From Bacteroidota bacterium (GTDB taxonomy: Bacteria > Bacteroidota > Bacteroidia > Chitinophagales > Chitinophagaceae), in NCBI GenBank assembly GCA_947476145.1, contig CANJPH010000006.1, forward strand, positions 45,533 to 109,532: a stretch of 64,000 nucleotides of DNA, written 5' to 3'. The notes under the pieces are model-generated. The model searched no databases. It saw only the letters and a program-made list of their open reading frames with translations, and was not told where the DNA came from. Position numbers and translations under genes: made by a program. This document shows positions 18,300-27,703 of this stretch, piece after piece. The first letter of the stretch is position 1; each line of letters starts with the position of its first letter.

Positions 18300-20711
18300 T
18301 TACTTGTTATCATTTCCAATATCTAACATATCCATCTTATTTTCCTTAGGCTTAAATCCAAAGTTATACCTTACTGACAACCCCCATCTTCTGGTGTCAT
18401 TTTCTCTGTATCCAATGGCGTTTTGAGAACCTTGACGTAGTGTGAAGTTATTTTTATTGGTAAATAAAAAATCATTATAACTAGCGGTTACAATTAATTT
18501 TTTATTTAAAAATTGTCTATTGATAGAAGTATTGAGTGAACCAAAATCGGACAACTCATAAAATTGTTGTTGGCCGCTTAATCGCCAAAATCCATTTAAT
18601 GTCATTGTGGAAAGTCCATCCAACTTAAGGGATTGGAAAGTAAAGAAAGTCCAAGTTCCTTTATTAAAAGAAATAGGTTTGCCTTCGTAGAAACCATTGT
18701 AATCATTACGATTGTATTGGGATCCAATCACAGCAAAAAACTTTTTACCAGGAGGGATGACACCCACAATTCTAAAATAAGTTTCTCTACTTTTTCCTAA
18801 ATTATCATAGGTGCGATAACTCACTTGTTTATTGGTTGGAGACTGATAAACCACATTCGTAAAAATATCTTTGGTTTCATTTACACCAAATGCAAGTAAG
18901 GGCTTATCGTCCACGCTAATATTGGCCTCATAGTTATTGGTAAATTGTGGTTTTAAATTAGGATTACCCACTTCATATAAAAAAGGATCAATGTACTTTG
19001 CAAATGGATTTAAAAAATCATAAGAAGGTCGGCTAATGGTTTTACGATATACCAAAAATGCCCGTACCTCATATTCCATGATTTTAAAAATCTTTCTACT
19101 TAAAAATACGTAGGGAAATGCATCTGTTCTGTTTAAAGAAAAAGTAGTATCCTTAGGCACAAACTGATGTCCTTGCATAATAGTTTGCTCAAACCTCGTA
19201 CCCACTTTTAAAACCACGGGTCCCCAGGTTTTTGCACCTTGTATATACGCTGCATTAATTTGTTCGGTATAAGTAAAGCTATTGGTTCTAAATGGATCCG
19301 GGCTTGTGCTATTTTGTGCAGTCTTTGTGTAATTGGAACTACTTTTAAAATTCAAAGTAGAAGTCTTAAAGCCCACTTCCGTACTCAATCCTAGCCATTT
19401 CTTTTTAAAATCCGATTGATAGGTAAAATAGCTTCGGTCATTTCCAAAATCCCCATTACCTCCAAATAAATTAGGATTACCAACTAAGCTATTTGTATAA
19501 ACTTGATTGGTACTACTATGAGAAAAATTAAAAGCTAAATCGTTTATCCACTCTCCACCAACCGTATCTAATTTTAACTTTGCTCTAAAAGATTGATTGA
19601 TAAATTTATTATTGGCATTATTATCTACCAAAGATTTTAGTTCACTTAAATTCTTATTGAGGGAAACCACATTTACAATAGAGGCATTGATTGTACTATT
19701 ATCTGACTTATTTTGACTGATTCTACCATCATAATTCAACTCCCATTTTTCACCCAATGTTTTGCCAAAACCATAACCCATATTTATAGCATTACTTGGA
19801 GAAACCGATCTTGCATTTTGTCTTAACAAAGTATCCAAAGTAACACTCCTATCTGAATTTGTTATGGTATAGCCATTGTTATTGCTATACTGGGCATTCA
19901 CATAAGAATTTAATTTATCGTTATTGTTTGCCAAATTAAAACCAATAAACTGATTCCCATATAACCCTTGCGCAAAGCCTGTATTCAAAGAACCATTCAC
20001 GCCCAATTTAATGCCTTTCATTAAAACAATATTCACCACACCCCCACCACCCGATGCATCATATTTAGCAGATGGGGTTCTAATCAATTCAATTTTTTGA
20101 ATCGCATTAGGGGGCAAACTTTTTAACATAATGGCGATATCCGTTGGACTCATTTTTAAATCCCGCCCATTTATTTGAATGGTAGCAGGCGACAATCCAT
20201 TTAAATAGATATTACCATCTTGATCCGTAATGATGCCTGGTGTTTTTTCAACGGTCTCAAAAGCATTGGTACTACTTGCCGCCAAAGGTTCCGGATCTAC
20301 TACGGACTTATCATCCTCTTGGCGAATTAAGGGCTTAGAGGATTTAACCACCACCTCATTTAACATGGAAGTCGATTCCTTTAAAAGCAAATTTTGAAAG
20401 CTATTTTGGCTAAAATTTAAAACCGTATCCGTTATTTGATATCCAACCCAACTCGTTCTAAAATAATAATTTTTTACACTGTCCACCTTAAGGTATACCA
20501 TACCAGATGAGTCCGCTATGCTTCTTGCCGCTTTTTGTATATTAAAAGTTTCTTTGCTTTTACCTTTTTCATAATATAAAACCACCGCCATGCTGTACGC
20601 CTTGCCTGCCTTATCCACCACTTTCACCCTTACTCCTTTGGATTGAGCGAAAGCATAGTTAGAAAAGACTAGACAGGTCATGAATAAAGCCCAATACTTA
20701 TTAAACCTCAT
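18300..20711 (-). CDS. Outer-membrane beta-barrel (TonB receptor-like) protein
   Basis: The protein has 803 aa from the ATG at 20711. The track start at 20756 is inside the tRNA and is rejected. MRFNKYWALFMTCLVFSNYAFAQ is a good signal peptide. It is followed by a carboxypeptidase-regulatory-like fold (VKVVDKAGKAYSMAVVLYY), a plug-like segment (MLNEVVVKSSKPLIRQEDDKSVVDPEPLA, IQINGRDLKMSP, IQKIELIRTPSAKYDASGGGGVVNIVL), and a barrel ending in LSVRYNFGFKPKEN. It belongs to the outer-membrane barrel family common in Bacteroidota beside SusC; the ligand is unknown. The start codon lies only three bases after the tRNA-Ala 3' end, leaving no space for a leader of its own. Confidence 0.88.
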   Translation of the reverse strand: MRFNKYWALFMTCLVFSNYAFAQSKGVRVKVVDKAGKAYSMAVVLYYEKGKSKETFNIQKAARSIADSSGMVYLKVDSVKNYYFRTSWVGYQITDTVLNFSQNSFQNLLLKESTSMLNEVVVKSSKPLIRQEDDKSVVDPEPLAASSTNAFETVEKTPGIITDQDGNIYLNGLSPATIQINGRDLKMSPTDIAIMLKSLPPNAIQKIELIRTPSAKYDASGGGGVVNIVLMKGIKLGVNGSLNTGFAQGLYGNQFIGFNLANNNDKLNSYVNAQYSNNNGYTITNSDRSVTLDTLLRQNARSVSPSNAINMGYGFGKTLGEKWELNYDGRISQNKSDNSTINASIVNVVSLNKNLSELKSLVDNNANNKFINQSFRAKLKLDTVGGEWINDLAFNFSHSSTNQVYTNSLVGNPNLFGGNGDFGNDRSYFTYQSDFKKKWLGLSTEVGFKTSTLNFKSSSNYTKTAQNSTSPDPFRTNSFTYTEQINAAYIQGAKTWGPVVLKVGTRFEQTIMQGHQFVPKDTTFSLNRTDAFPYVFLSRKIFKIMEYEVRAFLVYRKTISRPSYDFLNPFAKYIDPFLYEVGNPNLKPQFTNNYEANISVDDKPLLAFGVNETKDIFTNVVYQSPTNKQVSYRTYDNLGKSRETYFRIVGVIPPGKKFFAVIGSQYNRNDYNGFYEGKPISFNKGTWTFFTFQSLKLDGLSTMTLNGFWRLSGQQQFYELSDFGSLNTSINRQFLNKKLIVTASYNDFLFTNKNNFTLRQGSQNAIGYRENDTRRWGLSVRYNFGFKPKENKMDMLDIGNDNK

Positions 20712-20714
20712 ATG

Positions 20715-20787
<73 letters not shown>

Positions 20788-20797
20788 TTAAAGGGTG

Positions 20798-20828
20798 CAA
20801 AGCTAAGGGCAAATGGGGGAAAAGCAAG
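20798..20828 (-). promoter_or_regulatory. Promoter of tRNA-Ala (CTTG-N19-TAGCTTTG)
   Basis: On the minus strand CTTG (20828-20825) is followed by 19 bases and a perfect -7 box TAGCTTTG (20805-20798), ten bases before the tRNA 5' end. It can drive the tRNA and, by read-through, the outer-membrane gene. Confidence 0.7.
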
Positions 20829-20844
20829 GGGAAATAGATCAAAG

Positions 20845-22323
20845 CTAGAACTGCAAATAAATGGGCTTTATGGCGTCAGCCTGTTTAAACTGAATGGCAA
20901 TAAGGATACAGATAAAGAGATAGATAATTTTTACAGGGACCGGCGTTTTAACGAGGAATTGCTGATAAGCCTTTTCAATGCGGTTTGGAATAAAATGCAG
21001 CATAAATCCGATACCAATTAACACAAAAACGCTGTAATACCCTTTGAAAAATTCAAGGTAGGAAACAGGTTTGAACTGGTGTATAATTTTTTCTATAAAT
21101 ACCCAGCTATGGGCAAAAGTAGTGGATCTGAAAAAGATCCAACAAAAACAAACAAAATGAAAAGTAATAATAACTCCTATCATTCTAGAAAACTTTGACT
21201 TTTGAATAAACTTGCCAAAAAAGGAGTTAAACATTTTATCCAATACAAGTGCTACCCCATGAAGCGCACCCCAAAATATAAAGTTCCAACTTGCACCATG
21301 CCAAAAACCGCCCAAAAGCATGGTAATAATTAAATTGATACGCGTTCTAATTTTTCCATTTTTATTGCCTCCCAACCAACGGATGTATAAATAGTCCTTT
21401 AACCAACTGGATAAAGATATATGCCAACGCTTCCAAAATTCAGTAATAGAACTGGACTGATAAGGAGATAAGAAATTGATATTGATTTCAAAGCCTATCC
21501 ATTTTGCCATCCCAATAGCCATGTCTGAATATCCTGAGAAGTCGCAATAAATCACCATGGCATAACCATACAAGGCCATTAAACATTCTGCGCCTGAATG
21601 AGCACTAGGATTGTCAAATATGATACGTACAAAATTGGCATTTATGTAATCACTAATAATTACTTTTTTAATAATACCGGCAGTGATTAAATACAACCCT
21701 TCTCCAATTTGATCATTGGTAACACTAGGCTTTTTGGCGATTTGTGGTAAAAAGTCCTTTGCCCTAACAATGGGCCCCATCATAAGTTTTGGAAAAAATG
21801 ATAAGAAAAATAAATAGTCAATAAATTTATTGAGTGGCTTTACTTTACCATCGTATACATCCAAGGTATAACTCAAATTTTCAAAGGTATAAAACGAAAT
21901 ACCCACAGGAAGCGCCAGCTTTAATAAGTTAATTTGATTATTCCCAATATCATTCATCATGCCAATGAAGAAATCGGTATACTTAAAAGTAAAAAGCAAC
22001 AAAAGGTTTAAAAATATACTAGCCCACAGCAAGCGTTTTCTTTTTAACCCTACAGGCATACTATAAATTAAGTTGCTTAATTTAAAATCAACAATAGCAG
22101 CGAGCACAATAAACCCTACATACCAGTTGCTTGCCTTATAAAAAAAGTATAATGAAAATAAAGTTAAAAAATAGATACGTGCTTTACTCGTTTTAAAAAA
22201 CAACGCATAGGCCATTAAGAAAAAACAAAAAAAGTATAAGAAAAAGCCACTATTAAACAGCAATGGATTCTTTTCACTGTAAACAAATGACTCCAATATT
22301 TTATGATAATCTATCGCTGTCAT
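20845..22323 (-). CDS. MBOAT-family O-acyltransferase (AlgI/PatA-like)
   Basis: The protein has 492 aa with many membrane segments. The MBOAT signature is intact: EFWKRWHISLSSWLKDYLYI and, later, GGFWHGASWNFIFWGALHG with the probable catalytic His342. MBOAT proteins of this group (AlgI, PatA, DltB relatives) move acetyl groups across the inner membrane for O-acetylation of polysaccharide or peptidoglycan. The start abuts the stop of the SGNH gene with no spacer, the classical pairing of membrane transferase and extracytoplasmic SGNH partner. The upstream glucosaminidase hints that peptidoglycan may be the target, but a surface glycan is equally possible. Confidence 0.92.
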   Translation of the reverse strand: MTAIDYHKILESFVYSEKNPLLFNSGFFLYFFCFFLMAYALFFKTSKARIYFLTLFSLYFFYKASNWYVGFIVLAAIVDFKLSNLIYSMPVGLKRKRLLWASIFLNLLLLFTFKYTDFFIGMMNDIGNNQINLLKLALPVGISFYTFENLSYTLDVYDGKVKPLNKFIDYLFFLSFFPKLMMGPIVRAKDFLPQIAKKPSVTNDQIGEGLYLITAGIIKKVIISDYINANFVRIIFDNPSAHSGAECLMALYGYAMVIYCDFSGYSDMAIGMAKWIGFEININFLSPYQSSSITEFWKRWHISLSSWLKDYLYIRWLGGNKNGKIRTRINLIITMLLGGFWHGASWNFIFWGALHGVALVLDKMFNSFFGKFIQKSKFSRMIGVIITFHFVCFCWIFFRSTTFAHSWVFIEKIIHQFKPVSYLEFFKGYYSVFVLIGIGFMLHFIPNRIEKAYQQFLVKTPVPVKIIYLFICILIAIQFKQADAIKPIYLQF

Positions 22324-23667
22324 TTACTTGATCTTATTTTTTTCATAATGGATTTTAGTAGCCATTAACTTCTCATAAAAAATATCAGCTACTTTTTTAG
22401 CCCCTAGCCCGCTTAAATGTGTGTAATCCAACGCCGCTAACTTTGGTGATTGCTGGGCCCAGTTTACCATCGTATTTTCACCACCCATGGAAGAGTACAA
22501 GTCCCAAAATGCAATTTTATTTTTCTTAGCAATACCCCTTTGTGTTGATACCATGAAGGGAACGCCTGGCTCAGTAACCCAAGTACCGTCTTGATTGTAT
22601 CCAATATCACTTGTGCTCACTAAAAGTATAGGTGTATTTGGGAAGGCAGTTTGTATTTTTTGAATAAGCTTATTTTGTGCATTTTCAAACCATGTAAACT
22701 TAACATTGCCATGCGAAACAGCATTTAAACCATAATGAACAATAATTAAATCATAGTTGAAGTATTTGTTGAATTGCTTCATCATATCCTCCGAAATTTT
22801 ATTGGTCAACAACCCCGAGTTACCCCTAAATCCATAATTGTCTATATAAATACCAGTAGCATCCTCAATACTAATACCATATATAGGTAACTGATTGTCA
22901 GCACTGGTTACTTTTAATTCACGGATAGGCTGCGCACTAATGGTTGTTTCATTCACTAAATTAGAATTAGCTAGCGTAAAGGCTTGACTTACATTATCCT
23001 TTGCTACTGTAACGGATGGGTTGGTTGTAGTTGATTTACCTGTATACAATTTTACCATATTAAAACTACCCTCTTTCCTTGGCGCATAAGTGCTGGTCGC
23101 ATTACCATTGGCATAGAACACATGTCCTGATAATCCTAATAAGGCATTACTAGGACTTGATATGAAATTATTATCCAACCAATTTTTATTGGACTTGAAA
23201 CTAATATTGTTGTAATCACTTTCTACAATGGACTGCATTGGCAAAAAACCAATCCCATTTCCTCCATATGCTAATTGCATTTTTTTTCTCAGCTCGTCGG
23301 TAACGTAATCGCCTTCAATAAACGAATCACCAAAATACGCAATGCGCATTTTTTTTGGATTCGATTTTATTGCATCTAGTTTTGTAAAAAAATGAGTGAT
23401 GGATGCATTTGAGTCTACTCCATAATCAATGACCATGGTATTGTCAATTGGTTGCTTGTATTGGCTATTGACAATAATCGCATCTACTTCCACAACCGGC
23501 AGTGGCAAAGGTTTTGGAGATTGCTTTTGTTTAAGATCAGAAAGTAGATCAATGTTCTTGAGATGTAAAAAACGAATAGAACTTAAATTAAAATAAGAAG
23601 AAGCAAGTAATAGAATAATTACCGAACATAAAATAATAAAGGGTGTAAACAGTTTATCTTTCATCAA
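22324..23667 (-). CDS. SGNH/GDSL-family hydrolase or acetyltransferase partner of MBOAT
   Basis: The protein has 447 aa with one N-terminal membrane segment (FTPFIILCSVIILLLASSYF) that places the rest outside the inner membrane. The GDS block IAYFGDSFIEGD gives the nucleophile Ser115, followed by VHYGLNAVSHG, and DYTH near the end supplies Asp414 and His417, completing an SGNH triad. Such proteins work with MBOAT transporters to place acetyl groups on a glycan (PatB/AlgJ-like role) or to remove them. The spacing is zero bases to the MBOAT gene and 26 from the glucosaminidase. Confidence 0.82.
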   Translation of the reverse strand: MMKDKLFTPFIILCSVIILLLASSYFNLSSIRFLHLKNIDLLSDLKQKQSPKPLPLPVVEVDAIIVNSQYKQPIDNTMVIDYGVDSNASITHFFTKLDAIKSNPKKMRIAYFGDSFIEGDYVTDELRKKMQLAYGGNGIGFLPMQSIVESDYNNISFKSNKNWLDNNFISSPSNALLGLSGHVFYANGNATSTYAPRKEGSFNMVKLYTGKSTTTNPSVTVAKDNVSQAFTLANSNLVNETTISAQPIRELKVTSADNQLPIYGISIEDATGIYIDNYGFRGNSGLLTNKISEDMMKQFNKYFNYDLIIVHYGLNAVSHGNVKFTWFENAQNKLIQKIQTAFPNTPILLVSTSDIGYNQDGTWVTEPGVPFMVSTQRGIAKKNKIAFWDLYSSMGGENTMVNWAQQSPKLAALDYTHLSGLGAKKVADIFYEKLMATKIHYEKNKIK

Positions 23668-23693
23668 ATAAGCGTCTATAAATTACTAGTTTA

Positions 23694-24119
23694 CTATTTA
23701 CATGTTAAAGAACCCGTTATTTTGATTCTTTTCAACTCCTTTACATAATTGTATCTATCATACCCGCTATAATTTATTTTTTGTAAAAAAGTATAATAGT
23801 CCTGGCTCGTATCTTTATAACGCTTATCCTGCCATACTTTATAATAATCAACGCAGGCCTTCCAGTCTTTATAAGTTATGTAGGTCATTGTTCTTCTAAA
23901 ACCAAACAGGTTATTTTTAGTTTTAAAGATATTGGACTTAAAATGACCCGATTCGTAGATGGCTTGTTTTAAAACAATTTCTGGATTTTTAATTCCAATA
24001 CTTACAATATAACAATACACTTCGTTTTCCGTTGGCGGGTCTGGCTTGAAACTGCAAAACAGGATCAAGATAAAAAACAAGGAATACCTCATCAAATATG
24101 TTTTGAAGAAGCTACTCAT
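23694..24119 (-). CDS. Small exported glucosaminidase-domain protein
   Basis: The protein has 141 aa. The N-terminus has a signal or membrane segment (MRYSLFFILILFCSF) with a possible but poor lipobox. The domain core QAIYESGHFKSNIFKTKNNLFGFR matches the GH73 glucosaminidase (FlgJ/LytG-like) motif with the probable catalytic Glu in YESG. It would cleave the glycan backbone of peptidoglycan. It is shorter than usual and holds little beyond the catalytic core. The start shares one base with the stop of the SPFH gene (TAATG), indicating coupling. An internal start at MRYSL is possible. Confidence 0.75.
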   Translation of the reverse strand: MSSFFKTYLMRYSLFFILILFCSFKPDPPTENEVYCYIVSIGIKNPEIVLKQAIYESGHFKSNIFKTKNNLFGFRRTMTYITYKDWKACVDYYKVWQDKRYKDTSQDYYTFLQKINYSGYDRYNYVKELKRIKITGSLTCK

Positions 24120-25042
24120 TATCCTTTCTTTTCATCTTTACTGGTAATCAAGCCCATCATTTGTTTCATTGTCTTATCCATACCTTCTGGACTACCATCC
24201 AAGAATATGACGTTTCCTTTTCCAAATTCTGCAAAGTTTTTAATGGCTTCAGTCCACATACTAAATAAAATCACATTGGTATCTAAGTTCGCTTGCTTCA
24301 TTTCCTCTGCAGCTTCACTCATTCCCTTAGCTACTTCTTGTCTGAACAAGGCAACCCCTTGGCCTCTTAATTGAGCCGCTTCTTTTTCGGCCTGTGCCGA
24401 AATCTTTATCGCATTACCTTCTGCTTCCGCTGCTTTGGTTTTAGTAATTAATAAAGCTTGACCTTCATTTTCTGCAGCAGCCTTTAGGTTATTACTTGCT
24501 ACCACCTTACTCATGCTATCCATTACCTGCTGATCAAAAGTGATATCGTTAATTTGTAAATCCTGTAAATGATACCCCCATTCTTCTAAGCTATGGTCAA
24601 TTTGGTCTTTTACATAGTCCACGATATCTTTTCTAGCCGTTAATACTTCGGCTTGTTTTTTGGTGGCTACGAAAGCTCTAATACTACCTTCGACTGTTCT
24701 CACTAAAGCCTGCATTAAATCCTTATTGCTTATAAATTTAAATGCTACTTTAATAAGTGTTTCTTCGGAAGAGTTTTGCACAGAGTATAATAACATACTC
24801 TTAAAATATACATTGGCTTGGTCAATGGTTACAGCCTGAAATTCCAATTCCAAACTTTGATTTTGAATACTTATTCTTTTATAGATATTCTCAATAAAAG
24901 GAACTTTAAATCGCAGGCCTGGCATTAAAATTCGACGGTATTTACCAAACATCGTAATCACGGCAATCGTACCTTGATTTACGGTTATTAAACTAGAGAA
25001 TATGATTAGCGCTATAACGCCAAGAAAAATTAAACCTTGCAT
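24119..25042 (-). CDS. SPFH/Band 7 (stomatin-prohibitin) membrane protein
   Basis: The protein has 307 aa. One N-terminal membrane anchor (LIFLGVIALIIFSSLI) is followed by the SPFH fold (VNQGTIAVITMFGKYRRILMPGLRFKVPF) and an alanine/glutamate-rich coiled coil (KAAAENEGQALLITKTKAAEAEGNAIKISAQAEKEA). These proteins form oligomeric membrane microdomains and assist proteases or envelope complexes. It is the first gene of a minus-strand unit with the glucosaminidase, SGNH and MBOAT genes, which suggests a role in organising that envelope machinery; this link is inference from position only. Confidence 0.88.
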   Translation of the reverse strand: MQGLIFLGVIALIIFSSLITVNQGTIAVITMFGKYRRILMPGLRFKVPFIENIYKRISIQNQSLELEFQAVTIDQANVYFKSMLLYSVQNSSEETLIKVAFKFISNKDLMQALVRTVEGSIRAFVATKKQAEVLTARKDIVDYVKDQIDHSLEEWGYHLQDLQINDITFDQQVMDSMSKVVASNNLKAAAENEGQALLITKTKAAEAEGNAIKISAQAEKEAAQLRGQGVALFRQEVAKGMSEAAEEMKQANLDTNVILFSMWTEAIKNFAEFGKGNVIFLDGSPEGMDKTMKQMMGLITSKDEKKG

Positions 25043-25168
25043 ATGATTAGGATTATTGATTATAAAGTTACGATTTATTTTAATGTAAATACTTTAATTA
25101 ATGGCTTCATGAAGACTCAGGAAATTTTCTACTACTTTCATTATCAAGCGAATGCGTAAGTTGAGTAC

Positions 25169-25198
25169 AAAAAAATAGCACCCTATTGGATGCTATTT
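25169..25198 (-). terminator. Rho-independent terminator after the citrate synthase gene
   Basis: On the minus strand AAATAGCA-N10-TGCTATTT forms an 8-bp stem and runs into seven T in total. It lies 20 bases after the gltA stop. Confidence 0.85.
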
Positions 25199-25217
25199 AT
25201 ATAAGATGAATTTAATG

Positions 25218-26534
25218 TTAAATTTCTCCTTTGCCATCCAACCATAGCTTAACCGCTTCGGTAGTAACTGATTTTGGACGTTCTAATGGGAATCCTAATG
25301 CTCTATCCCATGTTAAACTAGCGAGTACCCCTAAGGCACGGCTCACTGCAAATAAAACGGTATAGAATTCATATTCCACAATACCATAGTGCACCAGTAA
25401 AGCACCACTATGTGCATCCACGTTAGGCCATGGATTTTTTACTTTCCCTAAAGCTTCTAAAATAGGTGGTACCGTTTCATAAATATTCCAAACAGTGTTT
25501 ACCAATTTGTCGTCTGGTAAATGTTTTTTACCAAATGCCATTTGCGCGGTAAATCGAGGATCTGTTTTTCTTAATACAGCATGACCATATCCTGGGACCA
25601 CTTTTCCTGAAGCCAATGTTTTTTGAACATAGTCCACAATTTGTTCTTTGGTTGGACTATCAGAACCAATGGCTTCTTGCATTTCAAAAATCCATTTGAT
25701 TACTTCCTGATTCGCTAGCCCATGTAAAGGACCTGCTAAACCGTTCATGCCCGCTGCATAACTTAAATAAGGATCACTCAAGGCAGAGCCTACTAAGTGC
25801 GTTGTATGTGCCGATACGTTTCCACCTTCATGATCCGCATGAATGGTCATGTATAAACGCATTAATTCTTTTGTACTTTCATCTTCAAAGCCCATCATAT
25901 AAGCAAGGTTACCTGCCCAGTCCAATAATCCGTTGGGATGAATATGTTGGTTGTTCTTATATTTTCTTCGGTAAATGTATGCAGCGATTCTTGGTAATCT
26001 TGCGATTAAATCCATGGAGTCGTCATACGTATTTTGCCAGTAATCTTTTTTATTCATGCCCTTTGCGTACTCTGCAGAAAATTTACTTTCGGTTTGTAAA
26101 GCCATTACCGCAGCAACATACATGGTCATAGGATGCGCACTTAATGGAAACGCATCTATCACGTCAAATACATGTGTGGGCACATGACTTCTTCTTTGCC
26201 AATTATTAGTAATCTCCTTTACATCTTCCGCTTTAGGAATTTCTCCCACCATCATTAAATAAAATAAACCTTCTGGTAAAGGCTCATCACCTCCTGGTGC
26301 TTTTGGTAATTTGTCTTGTAATTCAGGAATAGAGAAGCCTCTAAAACGAATCCCCTCTTGTGCATCTAATAAACTTGTTTCAGTAACCAAGCCGGTGATA
26401 CCTCGCATTCCCTGGTATGCTTGTGCAAGTGTTACCTCGCCAATTTTCTTTTCACCGTGTGTTTTAATGATCTCTTTAATCTCAGCAGCCGCAGCAGTTG
26501 CTTTTGCACTGAATAGATCTTTGATTGCTTCCAT
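25218..26534 (-). CDS. gltA: Citrate synthase, mitochondrial (type I) sequence class
   Basis: The protein has 438 aa and condenses acetyl-CoA and oxaloacetate in the TCA cycle. The catalytic residues are in place: His271 in GPLHGLANQEV, His318 in VPGYGHAVLRKTDPR, and Asp373 in NPWPNVDAHSG. These correspond to His274, His320 and Asp375 of pig heart citrate synthase. The wording of these blocks and of EGIRFRGFSIPE, DHEGGNVSAHT and RALGFPLERPKS is that of mitochondrial citrate synthase rather than the NADH-inhibited bacterial type II enzyme. It is transcribed alone, with a terminator after it and a TAACTTTA -7-like box about 50 bases upstream. Confidence 0.96.
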   Translation of the reverse strand: MEAIKDLFSAKATAAAAEIKEIIKTHGEKKIGEVTLAQAYQGMRGITGLVTETSLLDAQEGIRFRGFSIPELQDKLPKAPGGDEPLPEGLFYLMMVGEIPKAEDVKEITNNWQRRSHVPTHVFDVIDAFPLSAHPMTMYVAAVMALQTESKFSAEYAKGMNKKDYWQNTYDDSMDLIARLPRIAAYIYRRKYKNNQHIHPNGLLDWAGNLAYMMGFEDESTKELMRLYMTIHADHEGGNVSAHTTHLVGSALSDPYLSYAAGMNGLAGPLHGLANQEVIKWIFEMQEAIGSDSPTKEQIVDYVQKTLASGKVVPGYGHAVLRKTDPRFTAQMAFGKKHLPDDKLVNTVWNIYETVPPILEALGKVKNPWPNVDAHSGALLVHYGIVEYEFYTVLFAVSRALGVLASLTWDRALGFPLERPKSVTTEAVKLWLDGKGEI

Positions 26535-26601
26535 AAATGCCCTTTAGTTTATGATGATTGCCACCCTTTTAAAATGACGCGTAAAGTTAACTAAAAATGG
26601 C

Positions 26602-27693
26602 TTATTTAGGCGCTTTTTTGTACAAATAATATACCACCCATATAAAAATCATATTGGGAATCCAAGCAGCCAATAATGGGGGTAAATTTCCTTTGGTTGA
26701 AAAGATAGTAGAGAACCGATCGGTGATAATAAATAACGCAGCAATCACAAATCCAAGTGCCAAATGCGAACCACTTCCTCCCCTTACTTTTCTGCCCGCA
26801 ATAATACCACCAATTAAAGTTAAAAGTAAAACAGTGATGGGCGTTGCGTCTCTTCGATACCTTTCAATTTTTAATTCATTCAACCCTTCGGATCCTCTTA
26901 GTTCCTCCACCTTAATTTGATTAATAAGTTGGGCGGTAGTTAATTTATCCTTCGTGTATTTATCTTTTTTAATATCTAGCGGTTTAAACGGATAGGTTTT
27001 GCGTATTTCCATTGTAAAGCTTACCGATTCCTTACTATCCAATACTTTTCTTTCTATTACATCGGTTAAACGCCAATTTTTTGTAGCCGTATCCCAGATT
27101 ATATTTTCTGCTCTTAAATTGCTGACTACTTTTCCTTTTTCAACACGATACGTAAAAAATCCTCTGCCTCTATTATTGGCGGTATCATAACCATAAATGC
27201 CCGCATAGGTAAAGGAATCAATCCTAAAATAAACATCCGGAGAAGTGGTTAGTAATGCATTATAACTAGAGTGTGCGTCTACATAGGCGGCTTCAAAACT
27301 TCCTCTAATATTATTGGCTTTGGGAACAATCCATTGATTAGAAACCCATAATAATAAACCTAATAATACGCCTCCAATCCAATAAGGACGTAGCCATCTA
27401 TTATAAGTGGTTCCACTTGCTAAGATGGCCACAATTTCGGTTTGACCCGCCATTTTAGAAGTGAAAAATATTACTGCTATAAATACAAATAGTGGAAAGA
27501 GGAGCGCAATAATGTGTGGTATAAATCCAATATAATAGTGTGTAAATATTTCTGGACCAGATAAACCAGAGCGCACAAAGTCATCAGTTTTTTCACTTAC
27601 ATCAATAACAACTGCAATGACTGCAAATAAAAAAATAGAGAAGAAGAAAACCCTCAAAAACTTTTTTAATATATACCAGTCTAATTTTTTCAC
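26602..27693 (-). CDS. LptF/LptG-family permease (lipopolysaccharide export)
   Basis: The protein has 363 aa with membrane segments at both ends and a periplasmic jellyroll-like middle, the YjgP/YjgQ layout. The start LDWYILKKFLRVFFFSIFLFAVIAVVIDVSEKTDDF, then AGQTEIVAILASGTTYNRWLRPY, is typical. LptF and LptG are the membrane parts of the ABC transporter that extracts LPS from the inner membrane toward the LptA bridge. I cannot tell F from G. It lies 10 bases after tgt, so it is cotranscribed with it; this tgt-lptG neighbourhood is unrelated in function. Confidence 0.9.
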   Translation of the reverse strand: MKKLDWYILKKFLRVFFFSIFLFAVIAVVIDVSEKTDDFVRSGLSGPEIFTHYYIGFIPHIIALLFPLFVFIAVIFFTSKMAGQTEIVAILASGTTYNRWLRPYWIGGVLLGLLLWVSNQWIVPKANNIRGSFEAAYVDAHSSYNALLTTSPDVYFRIDSFTYAGIYGYDTANNRGRGFFTYRVEKGKVVSNLRAENIIWDTATKNWRLTDVIERKVLDSKESVSFTMEIRKTYPFKPLDIKKDKYTKDKLTTAQLINQIKVEELRGSEGLNELKIERYRRDATPITVLLLTLIGGIIAGRKVRGGSGSHLALGFVIAALFIITDRFSTIFSTKGNLPPLLAAWIPNMIFIWVVYYLYKKAPK

Positions 27694-27703
27694 ACTATTA
27701 AAT

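Noticed and set aside
25043-25168. CTTCATGAAG palindrome and AT-rich sequence upstream of the SPFH gene
   Set aside because: The palindrome is only 10 bases and isolated; a TAACTTTA -7-like box is present but has no -33 partner.
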